Part shown: piece after piece, positions 1 through 9,275 of the stretch
Layout: each line of letters starts with the position of its first letter
How positions within the stretch are numbered: position 1 is the first letter of the stretch
Source of the DNA: Mariniphaga sp963747515
GTDB taxonomy: Bacteria > Bacteroidota > Bacteroidia > Bacteroidales > Prolixibacteraceae
Direction of reading: 5' to 3'
Length of the DNA stretch: 64,000 nt
Assembly (NCBI GenBank): GCA_963747515.1
Contig: CAVVFN010000007.1
Coordinates: forward strand, 198,759 to 262,758
The notes under the pieces: model-generated
The model's input: only the letters and a program-made list of their open reading frames with translations
Told to the model about the DNA's origin: nothing
Databases searched by the model: none
Position numbers and translations under genes: made by a program

Positions 1-542
1 TTAAGGAGATCTGCGTTTGAGTTTTCTTTATCCAATATATAATAACTGTAGCCTTTTTTATCTATACGTATTAATTTTCCATAATTTTTAATACAGTTGT
101 ACCCTTTGCTTGTTTCGCCTTTTTCCATAGAAAATTCGAGTCCGGGAATTGTTTTTGCAAATCTGCCCAACCAATCGAATTGTGAACCTAAATTAGTTAA
201 AGATTTTAATCTTAGGTAAGCTTCAGTTATTGATTTATCTACTTCCAAATCCGATACATTTATCTTAATTATGGGCAGTATGGTACATTTTGTTTCTGGA
301 TGCTTCATTATATCTGCAGTAATACAGGCAATTGCATTTAATTCCTGCTCTCTCGAACTTCTTTGATCCATTATATAAAAAGGCTGGATATCCGCTTCAA
401 GTCTGGAAAGTTGTACCATTCTGAAAGTTGAATCGAATCCTCCTGTCCATAGAATGTTAACTTTAATTCTTGTTAAAGTATTAACTTTTGATACTTTTTC
501 AAATAGTGACTCTTTGGGTTTAAAGGGTGGAAAATTTGACAT
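1..542 (-). CDS. PP-loop superfamily ATPase (QueC-like), partial at window edge
   Basis: An open frame starts at an ATG at 540-542 and runs leftward off the window, giving 180 codons with no stop. Around residues 29-40 it reads ILWTGGFDSTFR, a variant of the PP-loop SGGxDS pyrophosphate-binding motif of QueC/ExsB, asparagine synthetase and related adenylating ATPases. The motif sits about 30 residues from the N-terminus, as in QueC-like proteins. The rest (FYIMDQRSSREQELNAI and a later Cys-containing stretch) does not let me name the substrate. It is divergent from the decayed ABC gene that begins at 722. Family-level call is fair; calling it a true queuosine enzyme would be inference, and the missing C-terminus hides any zinc-binding cysteines. 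Confidence 0.6.
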   Translation of the reverse strand, partial: MSNFPPFKPKESLFEKVSKVNTLTRIKVNILWTGGFDSTFRMVQLSRLEADIQPFYIMDQRSSREQELNAIACITADIMKHPETKCTILPIIKINVSDLEVDKSITEAYLRLKSLTNLGSQFDWLGRFAKTIPGLEFSMEKGETSKGYNCIKNYGKLIRIDKKGYSYYILDKENSNADLL

Positions 543-721
543 TTTTACGTGTGTTAAACTTTTTTGCTTATTTATTAAAACAAGTTAATAAATTAAAAAG
601 TTTTTAAATTAATGAAGAAAAAATTATGATTTTAATACACATAAAGGTGAGATTTCATTAAGCCAAAGAATACCTTCTTATTTGTAGTGGAAAATCAATT
701 GCGGTTTTAAAATTTTACCGG

Positions 722-1411
722 ATGGTTATGGGGGGAAAACAAAAAGGCAGTTTAACGGAAGACTGGAAACGGCTGAATCGTGCTTTGGTATTAGCGGCAG
801 CCAAAAAAATAAACGTTTATTTTATCGTATTTCTGACCCTGATAGTTGTTGCTGCGTGAGTTGCTGAACCCTTAATTTTGAAGTTTATTTTCGATCGGCT
901 CACTGGGGATGTTGAAATAAGCGGATTGATAAATGGCATACTTGTTTTACTTGGAGTAGTTTTATTAAAAGAGATAGCAGCTGCCGTTTCCAACTGGCTT
1001 ACCTGGAGAACACGTATACGGATACACCATAACCTGCTGCGCATTACCGTTGGTCGCCTGCACATTTTGCCGGTTGAATTTCACCGTTTGCAAGGAACCG
1101 GAGCAATAATGACAAAACTTGAGCGCGGAATTCAGGACTATTTCTTTTTACTGATCCTTATCAGAAGCATCATCTGCAATGAATGTGGAACTGGAAGCTT
1201 TTGTGCAGGAGGCTTTGCCAAAGCTTATGAAGGGATTAACCACAGCTTAATAATAGCACACAGGCTGAAAACGGTTGTAAATGCAAATCAGATTGTGGTT
1301 TTAAATCAGGGGATGATGATAGAAAAAGGAACCCATAAAGAATTGATGGAAAATAATGGCTATTATGCTTCACTGGTTAAAAAGCAAACCCATGGGTTGT
1401 TAAAGGTGTAA
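722..1411 (+). pseudogene. Decayed ABC exporter (fused TMD-ATPase), stop + deletion + frameshift
   Basis: Starting at ATG 722 the frame encodes an ABC-exporter N-terminus (SLTEDWKRLNRAL, then a hydrophobic helix) but is cut by an in-frame TGA at 857-859. It continues in the same frame through transmembrane-domain-like sequence up to GAIMTKLERGIQ near 1130. The rest of the membrane domain and the Walker A and signature regions are missing. Around 1158-1240 the next reading frame encodes a D-loop-like EASSAMNVELEAFVQEAL. One frame change later comes the H-loop region LIIAHRLKTV and a typical ABC C-terminus ending at 1411. About 230 codons remain of a usual 580-600. A stop, a large internal deletion and a frameshift in one gene make it a pseudogene; a 177-residue protein from 878 is not plausible. 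Confidence 0.85.
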
Positions 1412-1572
1412 AGAAGGAGAAATGAGGTAAAGTCAGTAGCTTTATCAGGAAAAATTCTTTTTTTTCAAGAAAAAGGCACAAAATTTTGAAAACAACATCA
1501 ATGTTTTGTAGTATTTTCAGCCTTTAAAATGAGTAAGTAAACTATTTTAACATCAATAATTTAAATTCAACT

Positions 1573-2490
1573 ATGAAGACGTTACAAAAAAGAAGGAATT
1601 TTCTTAAGCTTTCTGCTGCAGGTGCACTTGGAATGATGGCGTTTGGTCCGCTGGCCTGCAGCTCAGCTGCTGCTACTGACAGAAAAAGATATGGTGTTGG
1701 CTTGCAGCTCTATACAATTCGTGATGCAATGGATGCAGATGTGAAGGGGTCACTTCAGAAGGTATCAGATTTAGGATATAAAAACCTGGAATTGGCAAAC
1801 TATTCTGAAGGAAAATTCTATGGTTATTCTCCGGTTGAATTTAAAAAATTAGTGGACGATATGGGAATGAATATAATCAGCAGCCATACTCAGGTGGAAG
1901 CAGCCGGAATAACACTTGACAATGCACAAAAAATGGCTGATGATCATGCTGAACTTGGTGTTAAATATTGTGTCCAGCCCTGGGTGAACGAAGAGGACAG
2001 AACCATTGAAAGTTATAAAAAAATGGTTGCCGACTGGAATGAAGTGGGAAGGATTATGAAAGGTGTAGGTATTCAGTTTGGGTATCATAACCATAATTTT
2101 GAATTTAAAAATCTGGATGGAGTAGTACCTTATTACGATATTTTTATGCCGGAAATGGATGAAGATTTGGTTACTATGGAGATCGATCTTTTTTGGGTTT
2201 CTAAAGCCGGACAGGACCCGGTGGAAATGTTCAAAAAGTATCCCGGGAGATTTAAGCTTTTTCACATGAAAGACATGTACACCAATGAAGCCCCTTTTTA
2301 TGAGGTAATAAAGGACGACATCGCTCCGGTAGGCGAAGGGGTTATCAATTTTAAAAAGATACTGGAAGCAAAAGAAATTGCAGGGATGGAATATTTATTT
2401 GTAGAAGATGATAACCAGGGCAATGGAAAGCCTTTTGAGGCACTGGAAGTCAGCATCAGTAATCTTACTACTGATATTATAAAATCGTAA
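1573..2490 (+). CDS. Tat-exported sugar phosphate isomerase/epimerase-like TIM-barrel protein
   Basis: The 305-residue protein starts with a twin-arginine signal (KRRNFLKLSAAGALG) ending in LACSS, so it is probably an exported lipoprotein. The body has the xylose-isomerase-like TIM-barrel pattern: GVGLQLYTIRD as first strand, YHNHNFEF in the middle, MEIDLFWVSKAGQDP, KLFHMKDM, and a C-terminal FVEDDNQGNG. Conserved His, Glu and Asp residues at these points normally bind a divalent metal. Exported members in Bacteroidota are linked to the keto-sugar glycan route together with Gfo/Idh and DUF1080 proteins, both present in this window. A terminator follows at 2533. The substrate is not determined by sequence. 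Confidence 0.85.
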   Translation: MKTLQKRRNFLKLSAAGALGMMAFGPLACSSAAATDRKRYGVGLQLYTIRDAMDADVKGSLQKVSDLGYKNLELANYSEGKFYGYSPVEFKKLVDDMGMNIISSHTQVEAAGITLDNAQKMADDHAELGVKYCVQPWVNEEDRTIESYKKMVADWNEVGRIMKGVGIQFGYHNHNFEFKNLDGVVPYYDIFMPEMDEDLVTMEIDLFWVSKAGQDPVEMFKKYPGRFKLFHMKDMYTNEAPFYEVIKDDIAPVGEGVINFKKILEAKEIAGMEYLFVEDDNQGNGKPFEALEVSISNLTTDIIKS

Positions 2491-2532
2491 AGCAAAAAAG
2501 GTAATTTCCATTTTTTACCTGTTCATAATACG

Positions 2533-2568
2533 AAAGGGTTTAACATTTTATGCTAAGCCCTTTTTCTT
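2533..2568 (+). terminator. Rho-independent terminator after the isomerase-like gene
   Basis: AAAGGGTTTA (2533-2542) pairs with TAAGCCCTTT (2554-2563) with one G-T wobble and an 11-nt loop, followed by a T-rich tract. It lies about 40 bp after the stop at 2490. Confidence 0.7.
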
Positions 2569-2893
2569 TATTGTTGTTTTAATTTTTGCTAATGTTATGT
2601 AAGGCAATTGCATAAGGAAAATTGCGGGAATCTTTAAGTAGATATTTTTTCAGAAGATAGAGTTGTACAAAGTGATAGGGTGATTCAACCGCTTTTTATC
2701 TGAGGCATTGAGTGATTGGATCATCCAATGAAACATTCAGTTAAAAGAAACAGCCAAGCGTATAAAACAATCATATGTTTTACTTGATTTGATTAACTAT
2801 TTGTATATCAAAGATTAGGTAATAACAAAAAATAATGGTACAGCTTTTGTATTTATACAGACATAAAAAACGTTTCACTTAATAATTTAAGTC
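2569..2893. other. Intergenic region with a short dyad
   Basis: No gene is supported here. The one structured element is a 7-bp-arm dyad, ATTGGAT-C-ATCCAAT, at 2715-2729, about 165 bp before the next gene. It could be an operator, but nothing else supports that. Confidence 0.3.
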
Positions 2894-4444
2894 ATGAAAA
2901 AGTTAGTAATCACATCTGTCCTCGCACTGTTGGTATCAGTCTGGAGCATAGCCCGGGCGCAGGAATTCCCGGAAGAATACCTGGGTTTGCCAGGTGACAA
3001 TCTCAACCTTTATGCTGTTATGAAGTTGTTTCAGGAATCGGAGACTCTTGAAGGCTTTGAAAGAGAGTTAAATGATGAAAATTCAAGAGTTAACAACCTC
3101 GATCTGAATGGAGACGGGTTAGTTGATTATATTATGGTTATGGATTATGTTGATGGCAATGTTCATACCATTGTTTTACGGGCAGCATTAAACAGGGATG
3201 AAACACAGGATGTTGCAGTATTTACTGTTCAGCAGTTCAAAAATGGTTCGGTGCAGCTGCAGCTTATAGGCGATGAAGCCTTGTATGGTAAAAATTACAT
3301 TATTGAACCTTATTATGCCGGAAATGGAGAGACACGCAATCCGGCCTATGCAGGAACTCCGGTAAGAAATGAAAAAGTTACTGTCGTAAGAACTACTACC
3401 TACGAGGTAGCAGCATGGCCTTTGGTTTCTTTTATTTTCAGGCCTACATATGTAAGTTGGCATTCTTCATGGCATTGGGGTTATTATCCAACCTACTGGG
3501 ATCCGTGGAGGCCATATTACTGGCATACCTATTATGGATATCATTACAACTGGCACAATAATTATTATGCTCATTACCGCCCATGGAATCAATATCGGTA
3601 CAACCGGTACAACAACTATTATTATACACATATCAGAACCTATTCGCCAACGGTGGTAGTGAATATAAATAAGGGTAAATACAGGAATACCTATTCACGT
3701 CCCGATTTAAGAAGAGAGGGGGAAAGATTATATGCCCGGACAAATTCTGGCCGCAGTTCAGCAACCACATCTTCAGGAAGAGTAAGAACCTCTTCAGCTT
3801 CAGTAAATAAATCAGCGGGTAAAGCCGAATCGGGGAATGCCCGTAGACCTTCTTCGGTTGCTACCGGTAGAAATTCCACAAATCCTGGAGCTGAAATAAG
3901 AACAAATTCAACGCGCAGGTCGGTTGAAACTGCAACCAAAAGGGCAACGTCCGGTTCTGCTGTTAAAAGGAGTACCGGAGCAGAGCGAAAATCAGCAACT
4001 GTTTCCGAAGAAAGAAGAAAAGGGAATGCTTCTGCTGCTAAAACATCTTCAGTATCCCGCAGAGCTGCAACTGTATCCGGTTCAAGGGCATCAGCACGTA
4101 GTTCGGTGAAAAAGGCTCAGGAAGTTAACAGAAAGTCGGCAACTTTTCCTTCTCAAAAGTCATCAACTGCCCCATCAGTCAGGAAAAGCATTTCTAAAAA
4201 ACCGTCTGTTAATTCATCGGGTCCTGCAAGTTCTTCTTTAAGAAAGTCTGCACCTTCCAGATCTTCTGCAAGGGTTTATGGCAGGAATTTACGAAAAGCA
4301 TCACCAGCCCCAAAAGCTTCTTCAACAAGACGTTCTTCAAGGGCAGCAGTAAGATCTTCCAGGTCAGGAGGAGTTTCTTCAACACCTGCACCTTCCCCCA
4401 GCAGCGCCAGGTCTACCTCCTCCGACAGAAGGGGACGCAGATAA
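2894..4444 (+). CDS. Secreted protein with aromatic/His-rich segment and Ser/Arg/Ala-rich tail
   Basis: Signal peptide of about 22 residues ending ARAQ, then a folded domain (residues ~23-150) with a calcium-loop-like LDLNGDGLVDY. Residues ~180-255 are very rich in Tyr, Trp and His (for example WHWGYYPTYWDPWRPYYW). From ~270 to the end (516) the chain is low-complexity Ser, Arg, Ala and Lys. Bacteroidota encode similar secreted proteins of unknown function with an N-terminal domain followed by a Tyr/Trp-rich stretch. The strongly basic tail suggests contact with acidic polymers or surfaces, which is inference. It stands alone, with a strong terminator at 4491. Confidence 0.8.
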   Translation: MKKLVITSVLALLVSVWSIARAQEFPEEYLGLPGDNLNLYAVMKLFQESETLEGFERELNDENSRVNNLDLNGDGLVDYIMVMDYVDGNVHTIVLRAALNRDETQDVAVFTVQQFKNGSVQLQLIGDEALYGKNYIIEPYYAGNGETRNPAYAGTPVRNEKVTVVRTTTYEVAAWPLVSFIFRPTYVSWHSSWHWGYYPTYWDPWRPYYWHTYYGYHYNWHNNYYAHYRPWNQYRYNRYNNYYYTHIRTYSPTVVVNINKGKYRNTYSRPDLRREGERLYARTNSGRSSATTSSGRVRTSSASVNKSAGKAESGNARRPSSVATGRNSTNPGAEIRTNSTRRSVETATKRATSGSAVKRSTGAERKSATVSEERRKGNASAAKTSSVSRRAATVSGSRASARSSVKKAQEVNRKSATFPSQKSSTAPSVRKSISKKPSVNSSGPASSSLRKSAPSRSSARVYGRNLRKASPAPKASSTRRSSRAAVRSSRSGGVSSTPAPSPSSARSTSSDRRGRR

Positions 4445-4490
4445 AGAAAATTTGTGATTGCTAATTTTAATTGTTGATAGTTGCAGTTAT

Positions 4491-4526
4491 AAAACCTTCC
4501 GGGCTATTCGGCCAGGAAGGTTTTTT
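4491..4526 (+). terminator. Strong rho-independent terminator
   Basis: AAAACCTTCC (4491-4500) and GGAAGGTTTT (4515-4524) form a perfect 10-bp stem with a 14-nt loop, followed by further T residues. It lies 47 bp after the stop at 4444. Confidence 0.85.
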
Positions 4527-4819
4527 GATGGTATTAATCAGGAAATGTTATAACCTTTAGGGAGTGAAATTTTATTGTTTAAAAAAGAACCAGTTCAGGC
4601 AGAAATAAACTAAATTTTCTTTATCTTGTTAAAGTAATTGGAGTAGAATAAAATTGATTTTTAATTTTGGGAAAGATGTTGCTGATTCAGGTGTGGCCAG
4701 TATTATTTATTGATTTTACAATTATTAGTGTTTTGAGGGCCATTAAAATTTTAATTAATCAGATGTTGAACTTTAGTTCAATACTGAAAGTTAATAAATA
4801 AATTTTTGCCTTACTCAAT

Positions 4820-5179
4820 GTGTATGAGTTACATTTCAAAATTATACCTTTTATGTTAAAATTATGGCTGCCGTGGTTAACCCTGCTTATTTACCCTTTG
4901 GTCATAATGGTTTTTGATTTGATTATAAAAAGAAGAATACCTGAAAAAATAAAAAGAAACAAGTTTAAGCAAGATAATGAATACGTTATCAAACATGTTT
5001 ACCTGTTTGCTCCATTGCTCATTCTCAACATTGAATTTATATATTTACGTATGGGCTTTACCATCAGGGAAATCAATTTCCTTCCCCTGATTATCATGAT
5101 ATTTTTGCAAAGTATTGTATTCTTAATAGGTGTCGTTCAATTTTACCGGTTTTTTAAATTACTTAAAAAGCAGGATTAA
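4820..5179 (+). CDS. Small multi-spanning membrane protein of unknown function
   Basis: 119 residues with three hydrophobic segments (about 10-33, 58-76 and 86-108) separated by short Lys/Arg-rich loops; the last residues are basic (FFKLLKKQD). I do not recognise the family. A start at the internal Met 12 (4853) is equally possible. A perfect 6-bp-arm dyad, TTGAAC-TTTA-GTTCAA, lies 39 bp upstream at 4766-4781 and could be an operator. It converges on the Gfo/Idh gene at 5377. Confidence 0.55.
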   Translation: MYELHFKIIPFMLKLWLPWLTLLIYPLVIMVFDLIIKRRIPEKIKRNKFKQDNEYVIKHVYLFAPLLILNIEFIYLRMGFTIREINFLPLIIMIFLQSIVFLIGVVQFYRFFKLLKKQD

Positions 5180-5376
5180 TACCTAAATTACAGCATTTTC
5201 CCCATAACTGGCATAGGGTATGTTATGTTATTTAATTCTATATCAGGTTTTCAGGTAAGTGAAGTAATCAGGCGTGTTTGGAATATGGCCAGGTCTTCCA
5301 GGAATATCCATGCATGCCACCCGCACATAATATTTACAATCTTTTATTTGTAGTACCTGAATCTGGTGTTTTATTT

Positions 5377-6783
5377 TTAAAGTTTCCAGGGCTCCCGATA
5401 ATTATAGCTCAATAATTCATTTGCTTTGTTACTGTTGAGAAATTTTTCATTCAATGGATCCCATTCAAGGCGCTGATTTAACTTCAAGGAAATATTGGCA
5501 AGATGGGCAAAGGAGGTGGAACGATGGCCTTCTTCAAGGGTACAAAACGGACTTTGCCGGCTTTTTATGCAATTCAGAAAGTTTCGTATTAATCCTGTGG
5601 TACTATCTGAACTGCTGCCATCATTTAATATTTTATCCCTGTTTATATAGTCTTCTTCTTCAATTTGTTTTTCCCACGACTGGAATTGACCGGGCCCTGA
5701 AGGCACAATACGGAATCCCCTTTCACTTGAATAAAGATTACCTTTTGTTCCCCGCATTTCAAGTTCCCCAAAAGGAAATATATTACCACCACTTGCTTCA
5801 AATATACTAAATACAATCATTTTTTTGGAAGCAAATTCAAAAACTACCTGCATTGTATCGGGAATATCTGCATCGTGATCGATTACATATTTACCACCCT
5901 GCGCATTAATGGCAACAGGTGCTGTTTCTCCCATCATCCAGCGGATAACATCCATATAGTGGACTCCCCAGTTGCCCATCTGACTTGAATAGTCGCTCCA
6001 CCACCTGAACATATAGGGTGCAATATTAAATTGAAATGGCCGGTATGCACGCGGACCAAGCCACATTTCCCAATCCAAACCCCGGGGAGGTTGTTCCGGT
6101 TGTAATTTACCAATGCCATTTGGAGTCATATTGCTGATTCTGGCAGCACGAGCCACTGAAACTTTTCCTATTTTTCCCGACTGAACATCTTTAGCCAGTT
6201 TTTGGTAAACTCTGTTGCCCCGGCGGTTTAAGCCAACAGCAACCACAACACCGGTAGCCTTCTGTACATTTACCATTGCCCTTCCTTCATGAATAGTTGC
6301 AGTCAGAGGTTTTTCAACATAAACATCTTTTCCTGCATTCATTGCATCAATAGCCTGCAAGGCGTGCCAATGATCTGGAGTGGCTATACATACTGCATCG
6401 ATGTTTTTATTTTCAAGTAACTTTCGGTACTCTTTAAATAATTCAGGTTTGGAAGAAAATTTCTCTTCCATTTTTGGAATTCTGTCAGGCATTACAGATA
6501 AATACCTTTGATGAACTTTACTTCTATCCCGATGGAGGTATGGCTCATAAATATCACATAGTGCAGCCACCTGAACATCCGGTTGAGCCATAAATAAATT
6601 TAAAAGTTGTGAGCCTCTGTTACCAATACCAATAAACCCCATTCTGATTTTATCATTGGCTCCTATAATCCGGCTATAGCTTTTGGCACTTACTGAACTT
6701 GCTCCTAAAGTTACTCCTGCTGCTATCACTCCTGTTTTTGTAAGAAATGTGCGGCGTGTTGTTTTATTGTTTTTGTTATCCAT
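5377..6783 (-). CDS. Tat-exported Gfo/Idh/MocA family oxidoreductase
   Basis: 468 residues with a Tat signal (TRRTFLTKTGVIAAGVTLG). The Rossmann dinucleotide motif GFIGIGNRGSQLL lies near residue 49, and EKPL (the catalytic Lys-Pro motif of Gfo/Idh/MocA enzymes, in YVEKPLTATIHEG) near residue 158. The C-terminal alpha/beta domain has WWSDYSSQMGNWGVHYMDVIRW, with the conserved HxxD pair. Such secreted enzymes oxidise sugars using bound NAD(P). It probably acts with the isomerase-like and DUF1080 proteins elsewhere in the window. TAnnTTTG-like elements occur on the minus strand at 6813-6820 and 6833-6840, a weak promoter hint. Confidence 0.88.
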   Translation of the reverse strand: MDNKNNKTTRRTFLTKTGVIAAGVTLGASSVSAKSYSRIIGANDKIRMGFIGIGNRGSQLLNLFMAQPDVQVAALCDIYEPYLHRDRSKVHQRYLSVMPDRIPKMEEKFSSKPELFKEYRKLLENKNIDAVCIATPDHWHALQAIDAMNAGKDVYVEKPLTATIHEGRAMVNVQKATGVVVAVGLNRRGNRVYQKLAKDVQSGKIGKVSVARAARISNMTPNGIGKLQPEQPPRGLDWEMWLGPRAYRPFQFNIAPYMFRWWSDYSSQMGNWGVHYMDVIRWMMGETAPVAINAQGGKYVIDHDADIPDTMQVVFEFASKKMIVFSIFEASGGNIFPFGELEMRGTKGNLYSSERGFRIVPSGPGQFQSWEKQIEEEDYINRDKILNDGSSSDSTTGLIRNFLNCIKSRQSPFCTLEEGHRSTSFAHLANISLKLNQRLEWDPLNEKFLNSNKANELLSYNYREPWKL

Positions 6784-7320
6784 AGAAAAAGATTTAGGTT
6801 TTTAATAAAATTCAAAATTACTGCTCTAATTTCAAATTTACATTAAATCATATAATTAGCATGAGAAATGTAAAGATATAATTTCATTTCTATAATTATA
6901 CAATTTCATTTTATTTTGTCAGTATTAACAGACTAAAGTCGAGCCTATTAAACTTTGTTATCTTTAATACCTCATGGGCAATTTTAATTCTTAATCCCTC
7001 AATATTTTCACTTCCACTGAACTCATCATAGTGAATAGAATCCTTTCAAGAGGTCAAAATTGACCTCTTTTGCTCGTCTTTTCAGAAATTTTCATTTAGC
7101 AATACTGCAACAGGAAAATTCGTATATTTTCCAACATCATTATTCATTTCCGTATACTTCCTGTTATAAGTTGCTAATGTTTTATTCGACTTCAGTTTAA
7201 TTTTAATTTTTAAGAACTTAATATCTAAATAAAATGAAAAAATTCAAACCTATTTTTATTCTGCCATATTTTCTTAGATATCGCACTTAAATTACTCCCT
7301 TTTCACAGGACCGATTTCTC
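6784..7320. other. Intergenic region with perfect dyad and a start-codon remnant
   Basis: This stretch lies between two minus-strand genes. It holds a perfect 10-bp dyad, AAGAGGTCAA (7048-7057) and TTGACCTCTT (7060-7069), with a 2-nt loop. On the plus strand at 7234-7290 an ATGAAAAAATTC start follows an AT-rich leader and encodes only 18 residues (MKKFKPIFILPYFLRYRT) before a stop. That resembles the beginning of a signal peptide and may be the 5' stub of a lost gene. I see no other gene. Confidence 0.4.
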
Positions 7321-8085
7321 TTAATTCTTAATTGATTTCCCCCCTATAATTAAGTGTTCAGCAATGGTGGAGTCATGTTTGCTCAATTCTTCCAGAGCAA
7401 GCCTTGCATATTGCATGGCACCATATTCCGATAGATGGGTATTATCTTCCTTTCCCTCCGGGTAATTGTCGTTTGGCTGAACCCAAAGATATATGCTTTT
7501 TGATTCTTCAACGCCAGTCTTTTTTATAAATTCTGAGGTTAGCCTGTTCATATCAACCAAGAGGACATCTAATGAATCAGATACCTGTTTGGCTGCAATA
7601 GGATAATCACCATGTGTATCTTTTAATAACCCGTTTTCATCAAAAACACGCCTTGCAATTGGAGTAAACAATACAGGTTTGGCACCCTTTACACGAGTTT
7701 CCAATATAAATTTTACAAGGTTCTTTTTGTATAAATTGTATGGCGCCGCATACCTCATTGTGTCATTTTTTTTCTCGTCGTTGTGCCCGAACTGAATAAA
7801 TACATAGTCTCCTGCTTTTAAACTGTCATACACAGCCTCCCAGCGCCCTTCGCTGATAAAACTTTTTGAACTCCGGCCACTGCTGGCATGATTTCTAACG
7901 GTAACCGCTTCATCAAAGAAAGTTTGCAATACCTGACCCCAGCCGGTTAAAGGATATCGGTCTGGATTGTATGAGGCCATGGTAGAATCACCTATCATGT
8001 AAATTGTAAATGGCTTTTCTTCCCTGCACGAAAACATTAAAATAAAAATAACAGACCCAAGAATTATTCTGTAAAAGAAATTCAT
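7321..8085 (-). CDS. Secreted SGNH esterase, rhamnogalacturonan acetylesterase-like (CE12)
   Basis: I start at the internal Met at 8085 because it yields a clean lipoprotein signal (hydrophobic helix, then LMFSC with the lipid Cys at residue 20); the frame is open to 8115. Block I is IGDSTMA with the nucleophile Ser near residue 35, block III is FIQFGHND, and the C-terminal dyad is DNTHLSEYGA with Asp and His. These match the rhamnogalacturonan acetylesterase group of SGNH hydrolases, which remove acetyl groups from pectic backbones. It is probably anchored on the cell surface. It is divergent from the DUF5916 gene, which starts at 8406. Confidence 0.88.
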   Translation of the reverse strand: MNFFYRIILGSVIFILMFSCREEKPFTIYMIGDSTMASYNPDRYPLTGWGQVLQTFFDEAVTVRNHASSGRSSKSFISEGRWEAVYDSLKAGDYVFIQFGHNDEKKNDTMRYAAPYNLYKKNLVKFILETRVKGAKPVLFTPIARRVFDENGLLKDTHGDYPIAAKQVSDSLDVLLVDMNRLTSEFIKKTGVEESKSIYLWVQPNDNYPEGKEDNTHLSEYGAMQYARLALEELSKHDSTIAEHLIIGGKSIKN

Positions 8086-8405
8086 TTTCTTTTGTTTTAT
8101 AGGTACTATTCTCATGCAACTTCTTTTAATTTCATTCGGGATAAAACACGTTAAAATTTTTAATTTTTACAACGATCCCTTCTTTTTTTAATATCTTCTG
8201 GTGCTAATTTAGGTCAAAATTGTAAAAATAATCCCATAATATACTGAAGTTTTAGTCCTGCAGCCACATTTTTCTAAAAAATATCCGACGGAGAGTTCTT
8301 ATTCTTTGAGGCGGGATAATTATTAAATGAAAGTAGATACCCCATCCACAGAGGACACAAAACGATTGATTTTTTTTTCTACTTTTGGCCCCTCAAGCGA
8401 ATACG

Positions 8406-9275
8406 ATGCTCAGAACTAAACGATTCTTTTTTTTAATAACACTACTCCTTTCCGGAGGGATAACCCTTTTTTCCCAGGAAAATGCGATGAATCGTGAAAA
8501 GTACCGAATTAAAATAGCACGAACAGATGAGGCAATGAAAGTTGACGGAGTGCTTGATGAGGAATCGTGGCAAAACTCAGAGAAAGCTGAAAATTTCATA
8601 CGAGTGACACCTGTAGATACTGGTTATGCAATTGCAAAAACCGTTGTTGGAATCACCTACGATAAATCAAATATATATATTGGAGTTGTTTGTTATGATC
8701 CCTTACCTGGAAAAAGGCCCGTGGAATCCCTGCGCAGGGATTTTGAATTTGGCAAAAATGACAACTTCAGGATACACCTGGATACATACAATAACCAGAC
8801 GAATGGATATGCCTTCGGTGTCTCTGCAGCAGGCGCCCAATGTGACGGAGTTATAAATAACGGAAACCAGTCGAGCTTTACCTGGGACACCAAATGGAAA
8901 TCTGCAGTGAAGAGTTACGACGATCGGTGGGTAGCTGAAATGGCTATCCCCTTTCGCAGCCTTCGTTATCTCGGAGGCGAAAAAGTTTGGGGAGTCAACT
9001 TTGGCCGGCTTGATCTTAAAACGAACGAAAAATCGGCGTGGGCACCTGTGCCGCGTCAGTTTCCGCATAATTCCCTTCCCCATGCCGGAACTCTGGTTTG
9101 GGATAAGCCTGTTGAGAATGCAGGACTGCGGTTATCAGTCATCCCTTATGCCACTTCAACCGTCATAAAAAATACAGAAGCAGGAGAACCTGCAAAATGG
9201 AAATGGAATGCAGGATTTGATACAAAAATGATGTTGATCAACTTCCATGAACCTCGACTTTACAGTCAATCCTGA
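8406..9275 (+). CDS. DUF5916 / CBM9-like-domain protein, 5' part (frameshifted)
   Basis: Start chosen at ATG 8406 because it begins a proper signal peptide (MLRTKRFFFLITLLL... LFSQ); an upstream TTG at 8385 only adds seven residues. After the signal comes a CBM9-like beta-sandwich (MKVDGVLDEESWQNS, YIGVVCYD) seen at the N-terminus of DUF5916 proteins. The frame is lost near 9235: it ends in INFHEPRLYSQS, whereas the adjacent frame gives the expected MNLDFTVNPDYSQVE. Joining both parts gives about 726 residues, the family's usual size, with one extra base. This is either a true frameshift or an assembly error. Function is unknown; many members are outer-membrane barrels. Confidence 0.8.
   Translation: MLRTKRFFFLITLLLSGGITLFSQENAMNREKYRIKIARTDEAMKVDGVLDEESWQNSEKAENFIRVTPVDTGYAIAKTVVGITYDKSNIYIGVVCYDPLPGKRPVESLRRDFEFGKNDNFRIHLDTYNNQTNGYAFGVSAAGAQCDGVINNGNQSSFTWDTKWKSAVKSYDDRWVAEMAIPFRSLRYLGGEKVWGVNFGRLDLKTNEKSAWAPVPRQFPHNSLPHAGTLVWDKPVENAGLRLSVIPYATSTVIKNTEAGEPAKWKWNAGFDTKMMLINFHEPRLYSQS

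Noticed and set aside
857..859. In-frame TGA in the ABC gene as a recoded codon (selenocysteine)
   Set aside because: Other lesions in the same gene and lack of any SECIS-like context make simple decay far more likely.
7048..7069. Perfect dyad read as a terminator
   Set aside because: On the minus strand, the direction of the upstream gene, the stem is followed by GAAAGG and not by a T-run, so I list it only as a dyad.
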